Assembly: GCA_963662155.1 (NCBI GenBank)
Contig: OY759269.1
Location: forward strand, 11,493,574 to 11,557,573
Origin: Lamellibrachia columna
Taxonomy: Eukaryota > Annelida > Polychaeta > Sabellida > Siboglinidae
Reading direction: 5' to 3'
DNA: 64,000 nucleotides
A model generated the notes under the pieces. The model did not search any database, was not told where the DNA came from, and saw only the letters and a list, made by a program, of their open reading frames with translations. Positions 1-42,900 of this stretch are shown piece after piece. The position numbers and the translations under genes were made by a program. Each line of letters opens with the position of its first letter. Position 1 is the stretch's first letter.

Positions 1-224
1 TCTGTGGCTATAGTTGACGACACAATGCACTTCTGGTTCCAAAGTTGTGCTCACCATAACACGTATTTTAAATGTACCTATATGTCATTATAAAATAAAC
101 CATTGGTATTATAGTATTATCACATGTTAATGCTAGTTGTTTTTAATATCTAATAGAAGTAAATGTGCTATTGTTTGTTTTCTCTGCTTTAATTCCAAAT
201 GTGTTTATGTGTGAAATACGATAG

Positions 225-830
225 GATAATTAAAAAAACTACCGACCTATTTCTGCCACTTCTGTGTGCTGTAAAATCATGGAACATGTTTTATACCATA
301 GCAAATCTTGATAAAAACAACATCCTGATCAACACCTAACATGGTTTCACAAGTGTATAGGTGAAAGCATACGCCACCCTTGTCAGGCCTAAGCTCGAAT
401 ATTCCTCAGCCACATGGGACCCATACCCTAAATATCAGATTAATCAAATGGAAATAATCCAACGCAGGGCTGCCCGTTAAATACTACACGATTATTCTAG
501 AGAATCCAGTGTTACTAGTTTGGTGTCCACACTAAACTGGCCAACCCTCCAAAATAGCAGGACATTTGTAAGACTGTCGGTCTTCCACAAAGCCTAACAG
601 CATAAAATCGCCGTCACCCTGCCAGACTACCTTCACCACTTAGTACCTGCAGCAGTTAAATCCGACATGTTCAAGTACAGCTTCTTTCCACGCACAGTTA
701 CAGACAGGAATTCCTCCAGCCCCGAAATGTCGGGCAGTGAAACAACGTCCACTTTAAAAAAGCAGATTATTATTAATTTCGATAATTGGAAATCCCGTGG
801 ACAGCATCCATAGACATAACCATGCTACTC
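225..830 (+). mobile_element. Non-LTR retrotransposon remnant (reverse transcriptase pieces)
   Basis: With frameshifts and stops, 225-355 reads as the finger region of a jockey/CR1-type RT (CCKIMEHVLYH, then a QHGF-like block). 362-790 reads as its C-terminus (LVRPKLEYSSATWDPY, IIQRRAAR, SLNWPTLQ). The middle, including the catalytic FADD, is deleted, so two distant RT segments are fused. Confidence 0.72.
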
Positions 831-1689
831 AAATTATTTGTTTATTATATCTACAAGTAATATGTTTTATTTCTTTCCTAATTCTCAAGACTGATGCTGT
901 CCACTGTGTATCCACGCGGTTATACAGCGAATGGTTCTTCCCGTTATCCATGTAGATGTAGACTTATGGGCAAATTAACATAAAACCAACATGGCGACAA
1001 ACGAAACTAGCTTGCCCTATTACGTGTTGTACTTCCGTCGACACTCGATCCCGCGATGCATTGCGTTTATACACGCCTGCCGTCTAGTGAACAAAACATG
1101 CTATTTCAGGTATCAACTATTCCCCACCTCAAAAATACCAATACACAAATTCTAATTATCAATTCCATATCGAAATAATAGTAGGGTCTACGTGAACAGA
1201 GCAACCATAAACGTACTCAACGCCGTACGGTACAGACTGGCAAACAAATATGATATACGCAACATAGTATGTTATTGATTATTTGTAGCGAATAACTTGA
1301 GTTAAAAGTTACGTGATGTAAGGACCTATCTAAAAAGTAATTGAAAATGCCACTTAAATTTTTACTAATTCCAATTACTTTTATAAATAAAACAACAATT
1401 CGTGTCAATTCAAATTACAATGTAATTGAACCAAAGTCTAGTTTTAGTCCAGACCTCTTGTATTTAGTCTCCATTATCTGGCGGGAGACTTCCGCGTTTG
1501 GTTACCATCTCACGTTCTCATGGGCGTGAGATGAAATATCCAATATTTCAGGCATCCTTCCACGTTGCTAAACCAACTTCTTTTAGACGTTTATCATAGC
1601 TAAGGTATCTCAGTTATGGAATGAGGGGGTACCGTGGTCTAATAGATCATGTAATTGCTTAATATAAAACATACACCAAACATTTGCTG

Positions 1690-2860
<1,171 letters not shown>

Positions 2861-2949
2861 GGTACACAAGAACTTGTCACAATCTGTTTATGAACAAAAC
2901 AAACACAGACGAACTGTTTCATACACGTATGTATTGCATGTGCATTATT

Positions 2950-4258
2950 ATTTCGTATAATTTATAATGATTACATTATAAACATAATGTTAGTTTATAC
3001 GTGTGTTATTCAAGCATGGAAATACAAATACAATGTATTGCATTATTGTACAGGAACAACGGCCCACGTAGCGTCAGATAACATTGTGGCGCTTCGTTCG
3101 GCTGAGAACACCCAGAATATGTTGTAGAACATTCACAAAGACAACATTTTACAGAAACAAGTTCTATAATCATACCTAACACGATTTCTTACGTCGTATA
3201 TGTGCGGGATAACAGTTGCACTTCCCGTCTCAATTAGTTTTTACCGCAACCTCGTTGACATGTTAAACTTAGTCACAATTTCCCCCACACGAAGTGCTAT
3301 ATACATACATTGTACATACGTAATGTCTAAATACAGGGTATTCATAGAACGATACACCCTTATGATCACCGGGTACGTTCGCTCAAAAAAATAATTACTT
3401 GTTCATAACGCATACTGTTATAAGTTTATTAATTTTTTAAAGCAAAAAACACGTTTTTAAAGGGTAGCCCCTTTCCCATTTCTGTGCCAAATAAGAACGC
3501 TGAAGCAAAAAAATGGAGAAAGGACGGCAGACGACATTTAACCCGGTTAAAAAAACGTTGATTGAGTGCATCAATCGTTAATACATAATCACTGCAGTTT
3601 GTGCGCCGAGTAAGTTTAATTATGGAGAGCCCTTTGTGTTAAACAGTAGCTTGTGCAATAGTGTTTAATGCATGCAAACAGAGGGAAAGAAACGTATGGT
3701 ATCTACTTTCGGAGTTGACAAATCAGCCAGTCACAATATTTATGCAAGTCGATGTGCGTTGGGAACATCTGGCAGTGAAATACAGTTGGTGTGAATTCCA
3801 ATCGGAATAATACGTAAATTTAACTACAAACATAACACATTAGTTAATGTAACAAAACAACGCACACCAGGAATGTGTATTCGGTTTGATAATGTTGCAT
3901 TGTTGACTTACAGGGTTGCTGGTTACGGGATGGACGACCAAGGTTATATTTCATTCCCTCTGCCTAGATATAGACACTATATATGATATGACCTATCACA
4001 TTAATATATATGTCGACCTATGCCAGCCAACAGGTCCATTCTGTCACGTTTCAGGCAAAAAATATTTGAAATACCGGAAGACGTTATATCACAATACCAA
4101 ACGAGCTCGGAGACTTTTGAATACATAATACCCCCCCCCCAATGTTGTCTTGAACATCTTTCTTACGTTGATGTAACACGAATCAGCTCATGTTTCAGTG
4201 ACGTTTTGGCTGACATAAATCATTACAGTTCCAGAGGCTCCCGTGGTCTAACGACCAT
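2950..4258. other. No recognisable feature
   Basis: AT-rich sequence downstream of the SLC13 stop codon. The SLC13 3' UTR must start here, but I could not place a convincing polyadenylation signal. Short open frames show no family resemblance. Confidence 0.5.
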
Positions 4259-33067
<28,809 letters not shown>

Positions 33068-34090
33068 TTTACTCGTCTGGTCGACTGCCTCCCTGCCTGA
33101 CATTAATAACACTAACTACACTACGACAACAATCAGTGCGTGTCGGCCTCTGTCGCAACCTGCCATCGCTCGGAGCGCAGTCGCAGATAAGCAAATCACG
33201 TGATTTCGTGAGCACGGCCCACGGGTGAATTGATGAATGAATAAATGAACGAACGAATGACACGTGTGAAGGCTAGCACAACATGAGCCTATATCAATGT
33301 ATCTATACTCAGTGTCGAATTCACGGTTAACTTAGTGATTCTGGCGTACTTCTGTTTTCATTCATCGTGTAAAATAAACGTGCTCCGGATCATTGGCCGG
33401 GTAATCACAACATAACACTGTGGCAAAATACAACGCATGGAAATCTAGTATGTTTATGATAACCGTTACAACGGCTACCAAGCATTACTTGAGCACACGG
33501 ATAGGCGGCGTGAATCCAATATTCTTGATGAACGACGGAACAATGACTGTATTAATTGCTGCTCGTTGCCGTGAACATAATTGTAGGAGTCGCGTCGCAA
33601 TAAACTTAACGAAAACGTTTTACATGATTTGTCACATTAACATAAAATTTACATGTATTGGCCAAAGACTAGTATTAGGCCGAATTGATCACACAGACCA
33701 TACATATGCATATTATAACAAACTTTCTTTAATTGCACTGTACGTATGAAGTCCAATTTTCAGTTCTTACTCCACCTGTCCATTGCATAACGAGTTCATT
33801 GCACTCAAGGAACGGATCGAGCTAACACAAACTGCGTGCACTTGTTTGCTGAGGCAACCGTCATCAAACGTGACCAGCCGGTGTCATTCGAAGGTGAGAC
33901 GTGACGTAGCGTACAACTAGCAACAGGCGAATACAACTGGGACAGTTCAGTGTGCTAATTTCATTCACCCGTGACTTCATACGTCACACATCTTGGTCGT
34001 ACACTCCTTTGGCGCGGGTCTGTCCCGCATTTGCAAAGCACCTCGCGCGAACTGTGTCGTGACCGTTTACAATAGAAACTCAGGTCACGC
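33068..34090. other. Upstream region of SLC13
   Basis: The promoter of the minus-strand transporter should lie here. I see no clear TATA box or CpG island at a fixed distance, only mixed unique-looking sequence. Confidence 0.4.
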
Positions 34091-34269
34091 TTATTGACTA
34101 AAAGGAGTTGCCCCAACAGAAAGTAGTAAAATCGCCGTCTCTCTTGGGGGTGGGGGTGGGGGTGGAGGTGGTGATGTCAGGGGTCTCAACCTAGCTTCCA
34201 TTTCACGCCTGCTGTGTGGGCCAACTTCACACCATTTTATGGCTAACCTCCCTCTTTGAGTTGCCTCAA

Positions 34270-34270
34270 C

Positions 34271-34362
<92 letters not shown>
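34270..34362. repeat. (CAAT)n tetranucleotide microsatellite
   Basis: About 23 perfect AATC units. Confidence 0.97.
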
Positions 34363-34899
34363 GTTATTTCCAACAACAGTCCGAATGATAATAAAACAGA
34401 ATACAACACCATAGTAAAATAGATAAGATATTATTAGTAATATTGTATTGAAACATAGCTTCCATCTCCCGCCTGTTGTGGGGGTAATTTTGGGGCTAAA
34501 CTCCCATTTTTGGGGATGTGATAAGGTCTCAACCTCCCATCTCCATCTGTTTTAGAGCCAACCACCCACCAACGCATCTGTCTTAGCACCTGGTGTATGT
34601 ATATGAAATTTGAAATATTTGTATTTTTGGATGAAACCAAAACACTAAGTCAACAAAGATACCAATCTTCTCACCAATAACCATTTATTTATGTTATGTG
34701 TAAACACTTACAGTCAGACAAGTGTTTATTTTGGACATGTGTTTATTTGGACTATACATCGATTCCAAGAGCAGATCTGCTGACAATATTCTCACCATTA
34801 ACCATTTATTTGTGATATGTTGACACTTGCAATGAGGCAAGTGTTTTTTTTGGACGTGTGTTTATATGTACCATACATCGATTCCAAGAGCAGATCTGC

Positions 34900-36080
34900 T
34901 GCAATTAAAGATCAGCGCCGTCCAAAAGGGTTAAGAATACACGTTCGGGGAGATTACAACACAAAAGTGGGTGACGACTGACAATCTGTCTGACCAGAAG
35001 TTGAAGGAAAGTTTCGAATGAACCCTACAAATGACACCGACTGCTGCTGTTTTGTGCCATGACCTCATCATTGCCAACACATTGTTTCAACATGCTAACA
35101 CCCGGAGAGCGATTTCAACAGATGGGGGAACCATGAACTAAATTGATTATATTCTTGTTCAAACTCAAAGACCAACTAAAGAACTGTAGAACATACAGAT
35201 CAGCAGAAATTGCTCATATAACCTTTCTGGTCATGGTAAATAAAAACGTCAAACCATGTTGTTTAAGATCACACAGGGAAGTTGTCAAACGGCACGATGT
35301 GGATAAGCTTTGTGATAGAGAGACAACGCAAGAGTTCCAGGTGAAGATTGGTGGAGCCCTTGAACATATATCGGAACTTGGTGATATACCAGTGGAGGAA
35401 CTCTTGTTAGACTTCAAAGAAACAACCAAATGAAATCACATAGAAGATGGTTTGCTTCAAGCGTAGAAAGCAAGTAGTCAATATCAGTTATAGCAGCATA
35501 ATGTGATGAAAGGAGAAAGCACGCACAGAGTATTTGACCTCAAATGCAGATAAACGTGAAACGTACAGAACTCAGTGAATTAGTGAAGAATGCGATAAGA
35601 ACTCACAAGAGAAAACAAAACTCGAAAATACTCTAGCCACATTTATGTGGCTAACGTAGAGTTATGTGGCTAACGTAGAGTTATGTGGCTAACGTAGAGT
35701 TATGAGCTCAATGGAAGAAGAAGAAGCTTGAAGAAAAGATAGTAGAAGTTGTGGAGGGGGATTTCAAGAAAAACAACTCGCATAACTTGTTTTAAAACGT
35801 GCGAGAATCAGCCATATAAACACCTCATGACTGCAAAGAATGGTGACGGAAACCTAAAAGCAGTTGCAGATGAAGTGTTGAAATGCCGGGAAACATATTT
35901 CAGAAACATCTTAACACAAACTGGCCAAGATCAGGGGAAGCACTTGACGACGTTCCAGATAGCATACCTGGACAACCATTCTCACTAGAGGATGTAGAGG
36001 TGGCTGTCAAAGCAATGAAGTCAAGGAAAGCGCCTGGTGTTAGTCGCATAACGGCTGAAGCTTTGAAAGCACGCGAGTAG
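34900..36080 (+). mobile_element. Non-LTR retrotransposon remnant (endonuclease and start of RT)
   Basis: Broken frames give an endonuclease-like block (IIANTLFQHANTRRAISTDG, DYILVQTQRP), then further on AVKAMKSRKAPGVSRITAEA, the start of the RT fingers (normally KAPGxDGI). Ends before the catalytic box. Confidence 0.7.
35643..35701. repeat. 19-bp tandem repeat, 3 copies
   Basis: ATGTGGCTAACGTAGAGTT three times. Confidence 0.9.
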
Positions 36081-36484
36081 AAATAAAACTGGGGCTGATC
36101 TGGAAATTTAGGATTTCGTTGCACCCCCTGCCAATATAGGCTTCTTGATATTTTCTTTTTAATTGAAGTATAAACTAATAATTTCCAAACCTGAAATTTT
36201 TTTAGGTGTCCGTTCTATTAGAAAAACGACATTTATTATGAGTGATCGAAAACAATTCTCAGAAATAGCTGAAATCACAAAATACGCCATAAATAAAATA
36301 CTTGAATCATGTTATACATTCACGGGTAAATGCATAATTGAATGTATAACAGCATTGTATCTCGAACGTTTCACTTTCAGTCATAAATATGATACGTTCG
36401 GTCATTTTGTGCAACAATTACTCACTTTTTTCAGTAAAATACATATTCTTAGTGCTTTCGTTTGTTCCCAACTCACACCCGTAG

Positions 36485-36519
36485 TATATATAGATATATA
36501 TATATACATATATATATAT

Positions 36520-36579
<60 letters not shown>

Positions 36580-36770
36580 ATGATGATTAACAAATAGATG
36601 GTTGACTTAAAGTATATTGTGCGACGATTTGTCATTATCCGTCATTTTCTCAATTTAGGGGATAGGGTTACATATATGACGATATCTTCATTAATATTGA
36701 ATATATCTTTCAATTTTTTTTTTTAATTGATGGTACATGGATATGGGAATATAAGGATATGAAATGATCT

Positions 36771-36812
<42 letters not shown>

Positions 36813-36870
36813 AGATCATTTCATATCTTTATATTCCCATATATGGGAATATAAGGATATGAAATGATTT

Positions 36871-36936
<66 letters not shown>

Positions 36937-37120
36937 AGATCATTTCATATCTTTATATTCCCATACCCATGTACTATACTTATATATACCAGATCATTTC
37001 ATAACCTTATATTCCCATATCTATTTACCATCATTTAGAATAAATTGGAAAGATATATTCAATATTAATGAAGATATCGTCATATATGTAACCCTACTAT
37101 CTATTTGTTAATCATCTTAT
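36485..37120. mobile_element. TA-rich fold-back element (nested inverted repeats)
   Basis: Outer arms: about 36586-36720 (GATTAACAAATAGATG; ACATATATGACGATATCTTC; ATTAATATTGAATATATCTT) and their reverse complement at about 37020-37118. Inner: two successive hairpins with GAATATAAGGATATGAAATG arms around (TA)n tracts at 36773-36812 and 36872-36934. Confidence 0.8.
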
Positions 37121-38350
37121 GTTCTCACGTAGTTGTTCATAACTTAATGCAAAACAGTCTTTTTACCATCAATAGGTGTCCAAAGTTAACTTTTTGCCCA
37201 TGTATGGAATGAAATACACTGTTTTTCAGTCAATATACGTTAGACGGAATCACACACGTAACAACAATATCATGTCTTATATGACATTTCCTATCAATAA
37301 ACCTGGTGTCTATGTTTGTATGGTCAATTATTTCAACTTACAGAACGAATAATTGCCATTTGTTATGCTCGAAAACATTTCGGTAACCCTACCGCCTTAT
37401 CGAATAAAACCAGTCTTTTTCAGAGTGGGCATAGCTCACATTGTGTTTATGTAAACGACTTTCTATGTGATTACATAGCTTTCTGGCTAACAAGTAATGT
37501 AATACAACATATTTATATTTGACATATAAATGCATAATTATAAGATGCATGTATTGACTTCACAATTATGATAATGTAAGTAGACATTTTGGCAAATCAC
37601 AAATATTATGATAATGATGACAACATATTTAAAATACAACATAATATTAAAGGTTCTCTATTGAAGTTCACAAACTGATACACTGTTTCATGGACCATAT
37701 GTCACTCCATATTGGAGTCGTCTTCTGACAGTAATGGGTCAACATCTGGAGGATATATGTGAAATTACAACGAAAATCGTAAGAACATTTTTCAAAAAAT
37801 CCAAAGAATCGCCATAATGGCGGCCTATGGGAAAATCTAACATGGTCTTTCCCCAAATATTCGCGAGAGTCACTCTTCGGACATGTTGATCTGCTATATG
37901 CAGGCACGGGCCGTATCCCGTAATCATAAATACACCTGTTCAATATGCACAAAACCATAAGAAATATCTCATATGCCCGAAAGAATGTCACATTTCAGAA
38001 AATCCGTAAGACTTACGGGCAAACTTTAAGTTTGCATCTATGAACATCCGTGCATCAAACAAACATCTCTATTTGGCTAGGTTTGACCTTGATTGTGTAC
38101 ATAGTTAACTCGATTCAAAAAAACTAATCAATTGTATAAGAAGCGAACAGTTTCCATGCTAATAATCAATGTGTAAACCAGATACTCAGTGATTTGGCTC
38201 GGTAGCCCATAATTCAATGCGCGATATTTGCGGTTTACAGTCAGAAGGATTCCAGTTTCAATACCTGACGGCTGGTTTTCTTTCAAAACCGACATGGTTT
38301 GTTATCCTTGATATAAAAACACGAATACGGATAATGCGCATCTTAATTAT
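37121..38350. other. No recognisable feature; unrecognised open frame 37668-37991 (minus)
   Basis: A 107-codon minus-strand frame with a plausible mix of residues, including DHVRFSHRPPLWRFFGFFEK, but no family I recognise and no visible partner exon. Possibly a transposon fragment. The remainder is AT-rich and featureless. Confidence 0.35.
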
Positions 38351-38361
38351 GTAGGTTTCTC

Positions 38362-38998
38362 TTTTAGTGTGCAATTACACAATACTGCAGCTGTAATGTG
38401 TTGTTGTTTGGGGAGATTGTTATTAATATTGTTGTAAACTTTTAGTGCGTGATTACACAATACTGCAGCTGTAATGTGTTGTTGTTTGGGGAGATTCTTG
38501 TTAATATTGTTGTAAACTTTTAGTGCGCAATTACACAATACTGCACACAATACTGCAGCTGTAATGTGTTGTTGTTTGGGGAGATTCTTATTAATATTGT
38601 TGTAAACTTTTAGTGTGTGATTACACAATACTGCAGCTGTAATGTGTAGTTGTTTGGGGAGATTCTTATTAATATTGTTGTAAACTTTTAGTGTGTGATT
38701 ACACAATACTGCAGCTGTAATGTGTTGTTGTTTGGGGAGATTCTTATTAATATTGTTGTAAACTTTTAGTGTGTGATTACACAATACTGCAGCTGTAATG
38801 TGTAGTTGTTTGGGGAGATTCTTATTAATATTGTTGTAAACTTTTAGTGTGTGATTACACAATACTGCAGCTGTAATGTGTTGTTGTTTGTGGAGATTCT
38901 TATTAATATAGTTGTAAACTTTTAGTGTGTGATTACACAATACTGCAGCTGTAATGTGTAGTTGTTTGGGGAGATTCTTATTAATATTGTTGTAAACT
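38362..38998. repeat. 78-bp minisatellite, about 8 copies
   Basis: The unit includes ACACAATACTGCAGCTGTAA and GTTTGGGGAGATTCTTATTA. 78 is divisible by 3, which explains the long minus-strand frame (CNHTLKVYNNINKNLPKQ repeated); there is no sign of a real protein. Confidence 0.96.
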
Positions 38999-39881
38999 CA
39001 TACTGTGTTTTCCATGTTACAATTCAGCTTCTGTCGGAGTTTGTTTGCATTAAACCCTCATTGGGACAGAGGTCGTGCAGTAGCCCAAAAGGGCTGAACT
39101 GAACACCAACACGCCACACCTACACGACACATTTGAGTAGACCATCTTTACTGTCAAATGTACTATACATGGCACGTACATGTGTTAAGAAGAACTGCGT
39201 TTGGAACGTAAATGTTTGATTAGTTAAACTGGCCGCACAACTTGCCTTTAAATGTATCACATATACGTAAAATCACATAACTTCTGTTCCTCTTCAGTTT
39301 CTGACTAGTTTCGAAAGGTTGTTTATATGTATTACCATTCATAAACAAGGCAATTATGCTGCCTTAACTAGGTCTAAAAATTAAAGACATATAATAAAAC
39401 CAACTAGGCCCATTTCAGTACAGTTTAGTTAGCGATCCCCGTCTACGGCTCCTCTTTTGCACGGGGTGTAGCAAGTGCTGCCACCAAACGGACAACTCGG
39501 AAACTCGCTGTGAAGCGATATGTTATTTACTGATGGGATACAGCCGACTAAATGGTGGTGTCAAGTCGGACCAATAAGGGAAACCATGTATCTTTCGACA
39601 AAACTCTGACTGAAAACAGAACATTAGCAAACCATACATTATTTATGGGAATATCATGATGAAAGGACCAACACTGGCAATACTGTCCAAATAACTACTG
39701 ACCATTGAGAAACCCCAGAACACCTTGATTTCTTTGTATGACCCATTACTAATGGGATTAGCAATGTATACACACTTCTGACTGAATTGTGTGGCTGTAG
39801 AATGCTATCGAGATCTGTCCCCATCACTGAACGTTCCTTCTTTATCTCCACCTTCTTGGATCCTGTCTTCTTCAGACAAAC

Positions 39882-39960
39882 TCATTTTGCCGTTTTCATT
39901 TCTTGATAGAGCAAGTGGCCTGCGTCATTTTTGGTAATATCATGAAACACCAGTCCCACC
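39882..39960 (-). CDS. MIF: MIF exon 3 and stop
   Basis: 79 bp after GTTTCAG. It encodes VGLVFHDITKNDAGHLLYQE and MKTAK, then TGA. It matches the C-terminal strand and helix of invertebrate MIF proteins; phase 2 joins exon 2 without adjustment. Confidence 0.88.
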
Positions 39961-42900
39961 CTGAAACATAAAAAGCAGTATATAAAATTATATTTTCACT
40001 TCCTCTATTCACTCTCTTAAAGCGAATAACAACAAGGGGAAATTATTTTCTGACCAAATCATGAAAACAACCACATAGAGTTGCCAAACTTCTCATATAT
40101 CTGCCATACGCATACACGTGTGACGTGGTCAAAACATTACTCTTACTTCCATACAAAGATAAAAAATAAACAAAAACTTGCCATCTCCTATGCCTAGCTT
40201 CGATCAATGCCATCTCCTATGTGTAGCTTTGCGGAGCTAGGCATAGAAGATGTATGGTAAATATATGAGAAGTTTGGCGGCTCTGGGTGGTCGTTTTCAT
40301 GAGTAGGTCAAAAAGTAAACATCACAATAGCAGTAGTGCTAACGGGTGGTGGTGATTTTGGCATTCGGTGAATTCTGCCCAACTGCCATGTGCATGAAAC
40401 CAGTCACTTTATAATGGCGTGAATGGGAGGTGGATTATTGAAGTTATTTCAGCTTGGAGATTCCAGTGACTGAGGTGACATGTAAGATCTACTCAGTTCT
40501 AGCTAGTACTGGGTTTGGTATTTATGTATTTGTCATCAAAGGGATGCCAAGTTTAACTAGATATTGTTGAAGTACAGTGCTTTGTCTGACTCATACAGTG
40601 AGCAGGTGTGAATAAAAGACCATGCTTCACATTCAAAACGATCTGACGAAAAACGCTGTATAGATCAAAAAACATATGCAGGTGACTCCTTTGTATTCAC
40701 AATACAATAATTGGTTTCCGCTGTCATTGCTCTGTATTTTTGATTTAACTTAGTAAATTTCTGGGGAGATCCCCTGATGATGGGTAACGCATAAAAATCT
40801 GAAATGTAGAAACAAAATATTATGATAATTGTTATTTTATTTATTTAAATTATTAAACAGTATATATTAGTTTTTGCTGTAATATGTTATGAATTTTAAG
40901 GATACAACAAATTGCATAAGTTCTAATGATTGTCTTGCTGTGTGTTAAAATAGTAAAATATAGCACCGTATTTTATGCAAAAGGAAGCGAAAGCTATAAA
41001 AGCGGTTATAAAGTAACAATTTCGTGTTAATGTGCAACAAAATCAGTTATCAAAGTGAGAATATATGATTTATTCACATAAGACACACATTAAGCTTCAT
41101 GTGCTCAGTACACAATTGCTTGGGCCAAGATCATTATGCCCACTATGAGGCCGAAGTCACGAAGTTGCGGGCTGAAGTCTCCAAAGAATACTGTCCGAAT
41201 TCACTGGGCTAAATTCACCGTGCATCGACATCACCTGTATCCGCTCTGACAGCTCGCTTCAATCCGAGGTGGACAGTGGTCGTTGACGCCCATGTCGCTG
41301 CCTGTGGATTGATGGCATCAACATAGCTTCCACTACTGAGAATAATGTTGGCACAACATCCTCTTTCAAAGACCCAGGGCTGCACCTTCTCTGGTCCGGA
41401 TTGCAGTCAAAACAAGTTTTCTCAAAGCGAGCAAAGCTAGCTGTGCTTCGTCGGCTTGAAGTGTGCTTTTTTAAAACAAAGTTGGCTCTGTATGGAACTT
41501 AAACCAACTACATATTACTCTATTCTTACTACTGTTTGCATTAGAAATCAAATGCCACACAATAAACCATTATGAAGCTCACTTCTGAACAACCACTATC
41601 ACTGTAAACAGTACACTGACTGAATGGAAAGTCTCAGTCTCGTAGCACTTCCTTGTCATCAGTGACGTCACATGGAAGCTTTCCAATAAGCGCGGGAAAA
41701 ATATGCATAATCGAGGCAGGCTGGTAGAACACAGTATTAATTGGGATTATTAATTAATTGAATTCTAATGAATTTTTCGGTGTTCTGGAAATGAAAATAT
41801 ACTACAAAATGTAATGTAAAGTGATTTCAAGCAATCATTGTTTTTATTCCCTTTAAAGGTAAAAAGTCCAATAGTACCAGCCAAATGTGTTTTAATAAAC
41901 CATTCATGCAATTTTACCATTATCTGTTTATGAATCTTAACCTTGCCACATAGAACATTCACGAACAGTTGTCGACAATATCCAATACCTGTGAACAAAG
42001 TTTATTGGGTTCAGAAGTCCGTGGGATCACATGGTGGCCATATTAACAAGATTTAAAAGGTTGCCATCTAAAGAAGAAAAACCCAGATGGCAAGTGGACC
42101 AGGAAGCCATCTGCTCATGGAGAGCGCATTGGCTTATGGAGAGTCAGATATCATTAACACCCATATCTTCTGAAAACACTGTCACCCTCTAACATTGTGA
42201 CTTGTACAAGCAGACCAGTGTGTTTTAAGGCCTTTCATACATGGCTAGTTTGCCTGCATGAAATCCATATGAGATTTATGTAATATTTATCAAGAAAATG
42301 TTAAAATGTAAAATTTCATTTTCTAAACTTATTAATAAAAAATATCTACGGCACACTGACCTGTATGATGTTTTGAGCTAAATTAATTAGGCTTGGGCAA
42401 GAATTTTCCAAAAAAATTTGCCTTATTTCTGCATGTCTGTGAGACATTATTATTAAATATATTAAATATATTGGAATAACTATCCATTCAGAATGAAGTT
42501 TGTTTTGAAGAAAAATTATAATTCCACCAGATTGCTAAACACAAATCTTAGTTAATTAAAATTCATCCGTAATTACAATGAAAACGTTACCTTTCGTTTT
42601 GCTGTTATCTTTTGATGAAAATGTCCCGAAGCTGATATAGGAATGCCTAGTGTTTTGCACCTATGAAGGCAGAGTCAACCACCCCTGCACTATTATGTAG
42701 TTGTATTTCTGTGATAACTTGAAAATTACAAGTTCAGCAGGCTTTAAAAAAAAATATGAATACATGATCAACTCATGATGGCGACATACTGACCGTGTGT
42801 CTGGAATCTTCAGCTGGGAAACAATGAACTCTAGCAGGGCTTTAGCATAGGCAGGGTTTCGCTGCTCATCAAACACGCCGATGGCCGACAGGTGAATGAC

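Noticed and set aside
1217..1529. Overlapping short frames on both strands
   Set aside because: No recognisable motif, no splice context, typical of random intergenic sequence.
38190..38285. Second tRNA-like SINE head
   Set aside because: The B-box-like GTTTCAATACC is off consensus and the A-box spacing is not convincing.
38347..38940. 197-codon repetitive protein, or a CRISPR array
   Set aside because: 78-bp contiguous tandem repeat with no distinct spacers; the frame is open only because 78 is divisible by 3.
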